A stretch of DNA of 29,240 bases from Bacteroidales bacterium UBA5762 (lineage in GTDB: Bacteria; Bacteroidota; Bacteroidia; Bacteroidales; TTA-H9). The notes beneath the pieces are model-generated. The model saw nothing but the letters and a program-made list of their open reading frames with translations. It had not been told where the DNA came from and made no database searches. The stretch spans positions 1 to 29,240 of the forward strand of contig DIEY01000011.1 in the NCBI GenBank assembly GCA_002418865.1, written 5' to 3'. The position numbers and the translations under genes are program-made. Every line of letters starts with the position of its first letter. Positions within the stretch are counted from its first letter, which is position 1. Shown here in pieces: positions 1 to 7,220 of the stretch.

Positions 1-2
1 AT

Positions 3-23
3 TACAAGCGAACTAAGAAATGA
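3..23 (+). CDS. Possible 3' tail of an upstream gene (partial)
   Basis: Reading from base 3, this frame gives Y-K-R-T-K-K and a TGA stop that shares ATGA with the start of the response regulator, a 4-nt overlap typical of translationally coupled sensor kinase/regulator pairs. A second frame (bases 2-16, L-Q-A-N-stop) is also possible, and the first frame stays open. With so few codons I cannot tell which is real. A histidine kinase upstream would be the expected partner of the regulator, but that is inference only. Confidence 0.25.
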   Translation, partial: YKRTKK

Positions 24-718
24 AAAAGATCAAGATTTTATTGGCCGAAGATGACAGAAACTTGGGAACAGTGCTTAAAGCATATCTCGATGCTAAAGGC
101 CATGATACGATTTTAGCCATGGATGGGGAAGAAGCCTTAAAGGCTTTTTATCAAGAAGATTTCGACTTTTGTATTTTAGATGTAATGATGCCCTTGAAGG
201 ATGGGTTTACCGTGGCAAAACAAATCCGTAAATCCAATAAATCTGTTCCTATTCTATTTTTAACCGCAAAATCTCAATCTCAGGATATTATATCTGGCTT
301 CAATGCCGGAGGCGACGATTATATAACCAAACCTTTCAGCATGGAAGAGTTGATGGCCCGTATAAAGGCCATTATGCGCAGAACTCTTCCTAACCTTCAA
401 GAAGATTTAACCCATCAGATTTATAAAATCGGCAATTATAGTTTTGACTTTACCAGTCAGATTTTAAAGATTGGAGATACTGAGTTTAACCTTACCGCCA
501 AGGAGTCAGAATTATTAAAGATTTTGGTTGAAAATGCCAATGAAGTTATCGATAGAAGTATTATTCTGCAAAATGTTTGGAAAGACGATTCTTATTTTGC
601 GGCTCGCAGTATGGATGTTTATATTTCACGATTGAGGAAATATCTGCAGGAGGATCGTCGTGTGCAAATCATCAACAGCCATAAAGTAGGTTTTCGGCTC
701 GTAGTTCCTGAAGATTAG
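20..718 (+). CDS. OmpR/PhoB-family response regulator
   Basis: Cytoplasmic two-component transcription regulator of 232 residues. The receiver domain covers about residues 3-120: acidic pair E10/D11, phospho-acceptor D54 followed by the usual MMP, switch T82 and invariant K104 in the TKPF motif. A linker leads to a winged-helix DNA-binding domain (about 133-230) with the typical SMDVYISRLRKYL recognition-helix region and the HKVGFRL wing. Length and layout match full-length OmpR/PhoB proteins. The start is the first ATG and may overlap the stop of an upstream gene by 4 nt, which would fit a kinase-regulator operon truncated by the window edge. Its stop (TAG, 716-718) overlaps the stop of the convergent gene. 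The family resembles RprY-type regulators of Bacteroides, but the target regulon cannot be read from sequence. Confidence 0.93.
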   Translation: MKKIKILLAEDDRNLGTVLKAYLDAKGHDTILAMDGEEALKAFYQEDFDFCILDVMMPLKDGFTVAKQIRKSNKSVPILFLTAKSQSQDIISGFNAGGDDYITKPFSMEELMARIKAIMRRTLPNLQEDLTHQIYKIGNYSFDFTSQILKIGDTEFNLTAKESELLKILVENANEVIDRSIILQNVWKDDSYFAARSMDVYISRLRKYLQEDRRVQIINSHKVGFRLVVPED

Positions 719-2178
719 GATAAATTTTCAATGGCTTTTATTCCTTTTCGATTCAATAAGATACGATAACGACGATAAGCCGTCTCATTTTCAGATGACA
801 ATTGCATAATTAGGTTGATATAATAGATTCGCTCGCCATTGATAATGGCATAGCCCTTATTTTCGTCGGGTATGAATAAGGGCACCTCAGGATCATCCAT
901 TTTTTGTATAAAGCTATCTACATTCAGCCGCAAAATCTCATTTATGCCTGGAGTAAGGTAAAGGCTTAATTCGTTGAGTTTTCGCCGGTCTAAATAAAGT
1001 ATCTTACGGTAAAGAATTATTTTTTCGGTATCGTAACGGTTATTGACTTCCAGAATAGGCGAACGACTTCTGATTTTCATTACATTAGACAGAACTTTTT
1101 TCTCTGGAATAAAATCCATTCCTTCTTTGCTTATGCCAATCGTAATATTGTTAAGAGAAATTTCGGTTTTATGGTCAAAATAGCGGTGCCCCAAATGTGA
1201 GGCAAAGTAATATCTAAAAAGCTCTTTTATTCTATCTTTTAGCATATAGCTGACCACCAAGGCTACAAACAAAGGCATAGTCAGGCTGCCATATTTCAAT
1301 TGAAAAGTAAAAGCTACGGCTGTGGCAAAAACCATTGAAAGACCTGCGGCAATACTAAAATAGATTTGTTCTACCAATATACCCTCTTTCTTTTTTTCGC
1401 CTGTAAGAAATAGCTCACTTTCAGCAAATTTTTTCAAAAGATTGAAATGGGATATCAATTCCCTATTACGTGTTGGGCTTTTTTCTTCTACTACTGGATA
1501 GTTGTGTTCCTTTTTATACTTGATTTCGTCTTGAACGATAGAAAGCAATTGTTTTTGCCATGTTTTGTTGAAGCTGGGATGTGATTGCTTGAGGCTTGCC
1601 AATAATTTGAAAGTATGTTCCTCTATAAGGTTGCTCATAAACTCATCGCCGAAGGAATAATAATTCATCAGTTCTTCACTAATGGTAGGTGCATTAATAA
1701 TGAAATGCAATTCACGATAGCGCTTGCTAATTTGCGAGATATTTTTACAAAATTCATCAATGAGATAGGCAGTATCGGCAGGCAATTTATTGTTGAGGAT
1801 ATGCTGAATTTCTTCTCTTAAGGAGCTTTTTAAAACAGAAAGGAACATTTTGATATGATATTCATATTCGGCTGCCAAGGTACGTGTGGGTGAAGAAGCC
1901 ACTTTTTGAAAAACTGTGGTGAGAAAAGCTAAAGGAGAGTTTTCACCGGCGGCAATATCACGCAGTAAATATACAGGTGTAATAAGCCTGATGTTGGATT
2001 TCAAATCATGATAAAAATCATTTTTACTGTAAGTAGAATGGTTGATATCGAGGGCTGCAGGAATGAATAACCATGTGTTTACGGCAAATTCACTTTTTTT
2101 AGCTTTGCGTCGAGCAGCCAGCCGTAATTTTATCTCAATTGAGAATTTATCATGAATTTTTATTTGTTCTTCAATCAT
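715..2178 (-). CDS. Conserved hypothetical protein with two TM helices
   Basis: A protein of 487 residues that I do not recognise by name. From the chosen start it has a long soluble N-terminal region (about 1-268), a pair of hydrophobic helices (about 270-293 and 298-313) joined by a very short loop, and a C-terminal soluble region (about 320-487). The pattern suggests a hairpin anchor with both large parts on the same side of the inner membrane, probably cytosolic. The N-terminal FAVNTWLFIPAALDIN and YSKNDFYHDL segments look like a conserved family core. The ATG at 2178 is preferred over the upstream ATG at 2217: the protein proper seems to begin MIEEQIKIHDKF, and the 13 extra residues look unlike coding sequence. 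It lies downstream of the DASS transporter but is separated from it by a probable terminator. Its stop overlaps the response-regulator stop by 4 nt. No function is assigned. Confidence 0.8.
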   Translation of the reverse strand: MIEEQIKIHDKFSIEIKLRLAARRKAKKSEFAVNTWLFIPAALDINHSTYSKNDFYHDLKSNIRLITPVYLLRDIAAGENSPLAFLTTVFQKVASSPTRTLAAEYEYHIKMFLSVLKSSLREEIQHILNNKLPADTAYLIDEFCKNISQISKRYRELHFIINAPTISEELMNYYSFGDEFMSNLIEEHTFKLLASLKQSHPSFNKTWQKQLLSIVQDEIKYKKEHNYPVVEEKSPTRNRELISHFNLLKKFAESELFLTGEKKKEGILVEQIYFSIAAGLSMVFATAVAFTFQLKYGSLTMPLFVALVVSYMLKDRIKELFRYYFASHLGHRYFDHKTEISLNNITIGISKEGMDFIPEKKVLSNVMKIRSRSPILEVNNRYDTEKIILYRKILYLDRRKLNELSLYLTPGINEILRLNVDSFIQKMDDPEVPLFIPDENKGYAIINGERIYYINLIMQLSSENETAYRRYRILLNRKGIKAIENLS

Positions 2179-2230
2179 CTTATTCGGGAAAATTGTTAGC
2201 TTGATGAAACAACACAAGAGCTAAAGTAAT

Positions 2231-2258
2231 AAAAAACATTCAGAAGCCAGAATGCTTA
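2231..2258 (-). terminator. Probable intrinsic terminator after the DASS transporter
   Basis: Directly after the transporter stop codon the minus strand can fold a short hairpin (AAGCATTC pairing with GAATGTTT, 8 bp with one G-U pair) around an 8-nt loop, followed by a run of six T residues (the A-run at 2231-2236 on the plus strand). The stem is short, so efficiency is uncertain. If it works, the two-TM gene just downstream needs its own promoter or readthrough. Confidence 0.45.
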
Positions 2259-3860
2259 GAACAAGCCAAAAAGGCCATTGGGAGTAATTCCCATCAATTT
2301 AAACCAGGTTTCACCCGCCAAAATGTTTAGAAACCATGCAATAGTCATCATGGTTATGCCATAGCGGAAAGTATCCGTTATACTATAATGGCCGGTTTCA
2401 TATAGCAAAGCAGCAGGTTTTGAGTTAAAAGGAAGCACATAAACATGTTCAGTCATAAAGGCTACTGGTAGAGCAAGGCTTTCGATGGTGTATCCAAAGC
2501 GGCTTGCTACACCAATTGCGATAGGAACGAAAATCATAGCCCTCATGGTTTTCGATTCGAATAAAAGCGCGCTATATACCATAACAGCAGTCAGCAAAAG
2601 ATAAAGAACCCAGAAAGGAGTAGATTGAGTCATACCCAAATGATCGAAAAAAGCATTTACACTAATGGAAGGAAGATCGGTAGCTGCAAATCCTGCCCCA
2701 AGAGTATAAGCTCCTGCCGAGAAAAGCATCAGATGCCAAGGAATATCTACTTCATTCCAATTAAGTATGCCAATACGAGGCAAAAGGGCAATAATGGCTC
2801 CTAAAAATGCAACTGCAGTTGGGCTGATGCCATGCAGTCGGTCGGTTGACCATAAAACCAGAATGGTCACAAAGAGAATGACAGCTTTTTTTTCTTTACG
2901 GCTCATAGGGCCCATTTCATTATATACTTCTCGTAAACGATCCATTCCGCCTTCAATATGAGGAAGGCGTTCTTCAGGTTTTAAAGGGAAAAATACCCGC
3001 ATAGCCAGTAAATATCCTATCAGCATCAAACCAATAGCCATAGGAAACATTGCCATGAGCCAATCAGAAAAGAATATTCTTGAGCCTGTTGCTCCAGCGA
3101 TGATAGAAACAGCCAGTAGATTAGCTCCCGACCCAGTTAGAAAACCACTTGCTCCTATATTGATATATAAGAGATTTTGTAATACGATACTTCTCCCAAA
3201 GTTATTGCGCTTATCTCCACCTCGAGCTCCATAAATGGCAGCTATGACCATGAATATTGGCAATAAAATGGCAGCTTTGGCGGTAGTGGCAGAAATAAAA
3301 GCAGATAGAACCACATTGATTACTAAGAAACTCAGAAATATACTCGAGGCATTTCGTCCAAATTTCAAAAGAAACCATAGCGCAAAACGTTTGGCAACTC
3401 CTGTACTTACAAGCATACTGGCTAGAACAAACGACATGATGTTAAGCCACATGACAGGATGTCCCAGTTGAGCAAATGCTTCTTTTTCGGGCAAAACTCC
3501 CGTGAGCACTAAAGAAATTATTACTATGAGAGAAGTAAGATAATTTGGAATAGCCCCAGTGATCCATAAAATAAGACTGGCAATGAAAATGGCCAGCATA
3601 TAACAATTGTTTCTGTAAAATACATTACTTCCTACCCTATCGAAAACTTCTTTGGCTCCACTGGTAAGTTTCTCCGGGTCGAAGTTGTGCAGAAAAGTAG
3701 GCTGCAGAATAAAACCCAGCAAAACAAATGCTACCACCGCCAAAGGCGGCCCTAATAGAGTTAGAAATTTTTCAGTTTTGTTTTTTTCGCGCTTGGGTAG
3801 TTTATCAATCTTATACTGGCTCATGTCGAGCGGATCGAATACATTTTCTTTGCTATCCAT
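2256..3860 (-). CDS. SLC13/DASS-family (divalent anion) transporter
   Basis: Inner-membrane transporter of 534 residues. A charged cytoplasmic N-terminus (about 1-30) is followed by roughly 11-13 hydrophobic segments arranged as the two inverted halves typical of the DASS/SLC13 family, whose members move dicarboxylates, citrate, sulfate or phosphate. The re-entrant hairpin regions are recognisable at SAFISATTAKAAILLP (186-201) and LLFESKTMRAMIFVP (432-446). The positions that read Ser-Asn-Thr in the well-studied Na+-coupled members read S190-A-T and S436-K-T here, so Na+ coupling should not be assumed. C-terminal MTEHVYVLPFNSKPA resembles the substrate-binding unwound helix region. It lies downstream of the CYTH gene, with a perfect hairpin between, and is followed by a hairpin and T-run. 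Family confident; substrate unknown. Confidence 0.88.
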   Translation of the reverse strand: MDSKENVFDPLDMSQYKIDKLPKREKNKTEKFLTLLGPPLAVVAFVLLGFILQPTFLHNFDPEKLTSGAKEVFDRVGSNVFYRNNCYMLAIFIASLILWITGAIPNYLTSLIVIISLVLTGVLPEKEAFAQLGHPVMWLNIMSFVLASMLVSTGVAKRFALWFLLKFGRNASSIFLSFLVINVVLSAFISATTAKAAILLPIFMVIAAIYGARGGDKRNNFGRSIVLQNLLYINIGASGFLTGSGANLLAVSIIAGATGSRIFFSDWLMAMFPMAIGLMLIGYLLAMRVFFPLKPEERLPHIEGGMDRLREVYNEMGPMSRKEKKAVILFVTILVLWSTDRLHGISPTAVAFLGAIIALLPRIGILNWNEVDIPWHLMLFSAGAYTLGAGFAATDLPSISVNAFFDHLGMTQSTPFWVLYLLLTAVMVYSALLFESKTMRAMIFVPIAIGVASRFGYTIESLALPVAFMTEHVYVLPFNSKPAALLYETGHYSITDTFRYGITMMTIAWFLNILAGETWFKLMGITPNGLFGLF

Positions 3861-3920
3861 TGCAGAATTTTAGTGATAATAAAACATCAAACATCCAAGT
3901 TCAAAGATTTTTCAATAGTA

Positions 3921-3964
3921 AAGATTCAGTCCGAAAGAAAAAGGATTTCCCCGGACTGAATCTT
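3921..3964 (-). terminator. Perfect 13-bp inverted repeat between the CYTH gene and the transporter
   Basis: AAGATTCAGTCCG (3921-3933) and its exact complement (3952-3964) flank an 18-nt loop. It starts 17 nt past the CYTH stop codon on the minus strand, where a transcript 3' end would be expected. No T-run follows on either strand, so it may be a weak terminator, an RNA 3'-end stabiliser that sets operon stoichiometry, or an operator. Confidence 0.5.
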
Positions 3965-3981
3965 GATGAAAGAACACGCTT

Positions 3982-4449
3982 TTACCAACGTGAATAGGGA
4001 TTTTTCATGAGCATGGAATTAAAATAACGAGTGTCACCCGTTACTTCTTCTCCTATCCAGTCTGGTTTCTCGAAGGGTTCATTCTCGTTTTGCAATTCAA
4101 TTTCAGCTAATATTAATCCTTGGTTTTCGCCATAAAACTCGTCTACCTCATAGGTATGCTGGCCAACTTTAACAAGGTAGCGAGTTTTATCAATTACGCC
4201 TGGCTCGCAAATCTTTATCAATTGCTCAGCATCCTTGAGGGGGATTTCCATTTCCCATTCAAAACGGCTGGCTCCTGATGCATTGCCAATGCCTTTTACC
4301 GTGATGTAACCTTTATCTCCCATGATTCTTACTCTTACTGTACGCTCGGGTACAGAAGAGAGATAACCCTGAGTGATACGTGTGGCTTTATGAGCAAAAG
4401 GTTTAAAATCGCCTTTTACTAGAAATTTTCTTTCGATTTCTTGTGACAT
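3982..4449 (-). CDS. CYTH-domain protein (triphosphate tunnel family)
   Basis: A small cytosolic protein of 155 residues consisting of one CYTH domain. The diagnostic ExExK motif is at the very N-terminus (E4-x-E6-x-K8 in EIERKFLV). The other tunnel residues are in order: R39/R41 (TVRVRI), K52, E64/E66/E68 (FEWEMEI), K88 and R90 (DKTRY), E101/D103 and E116/E118 (AEIEL). Members bind triphosphates through these charged strands with divalent metal; known activities include inorganic triphosphatase, thiamine triphosphatase and class IV adenylate cyclase. Short bacterial forms of this length are most often inorganic triphosphatases, so that is the likelier activity, but the sequence does not decide it. 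The start is 3 nt downstream of the stop of the preceding CYTH-like gene, which implies a shared transcript. Confidence 0.9.
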   Translation of the reverse strand: MSQEIERKFLVKGDFKPFAHKATRITQGYLSSVPERTVRVRIMGDKGYITVKGIGNASGASRFEWEMEIPLKDAEQLIKICEPGVIDKTRYLVKVGQHTYEVDEFYGENQGLILAEIELQNENEPFEKPDWIGEEVTGDTRYFNSMLMKNPYSRW

Positions 4450-4452
4450 AAT

Positions 4453-5094
4453 TTATTCGTTTGCTAGAGGTTTATGAATCATTCCTATCACACGTTTGAT
4501 GGCTTGAAGATAATTGATGTTTTCAACACCTTCAAGTTTTAAATCGGATATGGTCTTGAGAATATCAGCTATTTCAGTTGATTCTGAACTTACGCTTACC
4601 ACTCTTGCCCCATTGATGAGTACAACGGCATATTCGCAGATGGTATTGTTAACCATATAACCAAAACGTTGTTTATGTACACGCACTGCACTCAAATCGG
4701 GATGTTTATAGATCATTTCTATAAACTCTTGGTAAGTATATTCTTCTTTAGTAAGATTGGGCAAAGGGACCTGAAAGGCAGTGAAGACTTCGGAAAGAAG
4801 TTTTGTGGTTTGCATAGGAAATTCTCCTTTCATCAGAGGGTTCCATTGCTCCAAGCCTTGATAAGTATTGACCAGGGTTTTGATATCCATTTTGCCATCG
4901 CGGATTTTGGTATTGTTCACGTCGTTAGTGCGTGAAATGATATAGATTTCGTCGGAGTGTCGTTCCCAAACATTTTCGGGTACGGGTACCGACAAACGCG
5001 ACATACGAAAGGCAGCTACATCGAAATTTTGTCCGAAGCTGCGAAATTCGAACCTTGGCTTGGAGATTTTTCCAATTTCGAGGTTTTCAGCCAT
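4453..5094 (-). CDS. Uncharacterised protein, probably a divergent CYTH-like fold
   Basis: A soluble 213-residue protein with no signal peptide or membrane segment. I do not recognise a named family. Its charged pattern can be laid over the CYTH protein encoded next to it: FEFR (15-18) in place of ExExK, NNTKIRDGKMDIK (60-72) opposite TVRVRIMGDKGYITVK, LEQW...MKGEFPMQTTKLL (81-100) opposite the FEWEMEIPLKDAEQLI stretch, and VHKQRF...CEYAVV...VVSVSSES (139-172) opposite IDKTRY...YEVDEF...LILAEIEL. The canonical first motif is altered, so catalysis may differ or be lost. It begins 27 nt after the lipoprotein stop and ends 3 nt before the CYTH start, a tight operon arrangement. The CYTH relationship is inference from eye alignment. 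Confidence 0.75.
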   Translation of the reverse strand: MAENLEIGKISKPRFEFRSFGQNFDVAAFRMSRLSVPVPENVWERHSDEIYIISRTNDVNNTKIRDGKMDIKTLVNTYQGLEQWNPLMKGEFPMQTTKLLSEVFTAFQVPLPNLTKEEYTYQEFIEMIYKHPDLSAVRVHKQRFGYMVNNTICEYAVVLINGARVVSVSSESTEIADILKTISDLKLEGVENINYLQAIKRVIGMIHKPLANE

Positions 5095-5121
5095 AGTGAT
5101 TCATTTAAGTGGGTTAGTTTA

Positions 5122-7191
5122 TTATTTATGTTTTGATAATGTAGTTGCATTGTTGTTCGAGCTGCCACGCGTAATTTCGGTAAATATAAAAAAATTATCG
5201 CTGCCATCGGGTTTTCGGCCATAGGATTGGCTTACATCTAAAGCCGGGAAAGTAAGTTCGTCCGCTACTGTACCATCAGGATTCTCAAGCCAAACAGTTT
5301 CGCCATTACTGCTCAATCCAAAACCACTGGCAGTAGTATCATCTGTTATTATTACATAGAATCCATTTGCGGGAATGATTTCACCTGCAGGAAATTCTTT
5401 TTTAGGTTTTGTTCCTGCTTGACCACCATTATCATATATCTTCCATCCTGTGAGATCAACATCTTGATTCCCTACATTGTAAATTTCAATCCAGTCGGGA
5501 TTGGTGTCATCGCCTCTTGAAAATATCTCATTAATTTTCAGAATAACAGAGGTTGGTGGAGTAGAATTATCGTTTGGAGCACCAGGTGTAATCACATATA
5601 AAACCTGAAGATTATCGCTTCCATCGGGATATCGGCCATACGATTGGGTAGTTTCTAAGGCAGGGAAGGCAATGTCGTCAGTAACAGTGCCGTCGGGTTT
5701 TTCGAGCCACACGGTTTCTCCACTACTGCTTAAGCCAAAACCGCTTGAGGTAGTATCATCCACAACAATTACATAGAATCCACCAGCTGCAATAGTTGCA
5801 CCAGAAGGAAATTCCTTCTTAGGTTTCGTCCCGGCTTGTCCTCCATTATCGTATATTTTCCAACCCGTAAGATCAACATCTTGATTCCCTGCGTTGTAAA
5901 TTTCTATCCAATCGGGATTAGTGTCATCGCCTCTCGAAAAGATCTCATTGATTTTAAGAACAACAGGAGATGGGGGAGCAGAATTATCGTTAGGGGCTCC
6001 AGGTGTAATTACATACAAAATTTGAAGATTATCGCTTCCATCGGGATATCGGCCATACGACTGTCCGGTTTCGAGGGCAGGGAAATTTACATCATCTCCT
6101 ATAGTTGCATCGGGCTTTTCAAGCCAAATTTCTTCCCCATTGCTACTCAATCCAAAACCGCTTGCTGAGCCATCATCTACAGTAATTACAAAAAATCCTC
6201 CGGCAGGAATAATTGTACCTGAGGGTAATTCTTTTTTGGGTTTGCTTCCACTTTGGCCACCATTATCATAAATTTTCCAACCTGAAAGATCGACCGACTG
6301 ATTTCCGGCATTGAAGATTTCAACCCAGTCGGGCGTATTGGCATCGCCTGTAGAAAAAATCTCATTTATTTTTAGATTTGCTATTGGTCCAATTCCCGGC
6401 GAGTTTGAAGTTCCCTTAGTAATAGTATTGAGTATCTGCCAGTTGGAACTGCCATCCGGAAAACGTCCATAGCTTTGTGTGGGTTCTAATGCTGGAAAGG
6501 ATACGTCGTCAATAATTGCTCCATTCATGTTTTCGAGCCATATTTCTTCGCCTCCGCTGCTCAAGCCAAAACCACTCTCAGATGCATCATCTACAACCAT
6601 TACCAGAAAACCATGGGCCGCAATGACTGAACCATCAGGAAAAGCCTTCTTAGGTTTTGCACCTGATTGACCACTCGCATCATAAATCAGATATCCGCTT
6701 ATATCCACCTGAACATCCGAATTGTTGTAAATTTCTACCCAATCGGGATCTTCGGGTACTCCACGAGTATATATCTCGTTGATTAGGATTAAGATTGCAG
6801 GAGCTCCTACAGTATAAGAAGCCGGGATTTGAGGTGCGCTCGAAGGATAATACGACTTTAAATTATTAATGTTTTCAGCTTCAATATAATAAGATACGGT
6901 AACCCCTTTGTTCTGCTGAGGTATTTGCCCTATATAAAAATTTGCCGTATCAGCAAGCATGGTAACTTTTATATAATCGGCATCGGTTTTATAATAAAGA
7001 TTAACCGATTTAATTCCGGCAATGTCGGTGACTTTCGCTATAACGCTAACTGCTTGTCCTTCATTGGGTGAGGCCGGATTTAGTGCAAACGATTCAATTT
7101 TGGGTGGTCCTTGAAATACTTCATCTTTTACACAGCCTTGGATAAATCCTATCAGGGCTGCTATTAAAAACAAGAAGCAAGTTTTTTTCAT
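5122..7191 (-). CDS. Lipoprotein with four tandem lamin-tail (LTD) repeats
   Basis: Surface or periplasmic lipoprotein of 689 residues. A short basic N-terminus and hydrophobic stretch end in a lipobox-like FIQGC, making C20 the likely lipidated residue. Residues about 30-128 look like an Ig-like domain (SFALNPASPNEGQAVSV, YYIEAEN). Four repeats of roughly 135-140 residues follow, at about 132-266, 270-405, 409-545 and 549-682. Each opens with a xINEI...PDWxEIxN motif and contains GWKIYDNGGQxGxKPKKxFP, SGFGLSSxGExxWLE and QSYGRxPDGS, the hallmarks of the lamin-tail domain seen in secreted bacterial proteins and nuclear lamins. The first repeat is the most divergent. It starts 29 nt after the porin stop, so the two are probably co-transcribed. 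No catalytic domain is visible; a binding or scaffold role outside the cell is likely. Confidence 0.88.
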   Translation of the reverse strand: MKKTCFLFLIAALIGFIQGCVKDEVFQGPPKIESFALNPASPNEGQAVSVIAKVTDIAGIKSVNLYYKTDADYIKVTMLADTANFYIGQIPQQNKGVTVSYYIEAENINNLKSYYPSSAPQIPASYTVGAPAILILINEIYTRGVPEDPDWVEIYNNSDVQVDISGYLIYDASGQSGAKPKKAFPDGSVIAAHGFLVMVVDDASESGFGLSSGGEEIWLENMNGAIIDDVSFPALEPTQSYGRFPDGSSNWQILNTITKGTSNSPGIGPIANLKINEIFSTGDANTPDWVEIFNAGNQSVDLSGWKIYDNGGQSGSKPKKELPSGTIIPAGGFFVITVDDGSASGFGLSSNGEEIWLEKPDATIGDDVNFPALETGQSYGRYPDGSDNLQILYVITPGAPNDNSAPPSPVVLKINEIFSRGDDTNPDWIEIYNAGNQDVDLTGWKIYDNGGQAGTKPKKEFPSGATIAAGGFYVIVVDDTTSSGFGLSSSGETVWLEKPDGTVTDDIAFPALETTQSYGRYPDGSDNLQVLYVITPGAPNDNSTPPTSVILKINEIFSRGDDTNPDWIEIYNVGNQDVDLTGWKIYDNGGQAGTKPKKEFPAGEIIPANGFYVIITDDTTASGFGLSSNGETVWLENPDGTVADELTFPALDVSQSYGRKPDGSDNFFIFTEITRGSSNNNATTLSKHK
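5146..6798 (-). repeat. Four in-frame tandem repeats coding the lamin-tail domains
   Basis: Units in transcription order lie at about 6798-6394, 6384-5977, 5967-5557 and 5547-5146. Units 3 and 4 are closest: their first 51 coded residues (from LKINEIFSRG) differ at one position (A/V), while the DNA differs at a number of synonymous sites. Units 2 and 3 also share long stretches near the end of each domain. The unit length of about 410 bp makes this region prone to recombination and to short-read misassembly. Confidence 0.85.
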
Positions 7192-7220
7192 ATTTCAAAA
7201 AAGTTAAAAGGGTTAAACAA

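Noticed and set aside
2179..2217. Upstream ATG extension of the two-TM protein
   Set aside because: The 13 extra residues look unlike coding sequence, and the protein core begins naturally at the ATG at 2178.
3982..4449. Calling the CYTH protein a class IV adenylate cyclase
   Set aside because: The domain alone does not separate cyclase from triphosphatase activity, and short single-domain forms are more often triphosphatases.
5146..6798. CRISPR array or mobile repeat
   Set aside because: The repeats are about 410 bp long, in frame and protein-coding; there are no short direct repeats with unique spacers.
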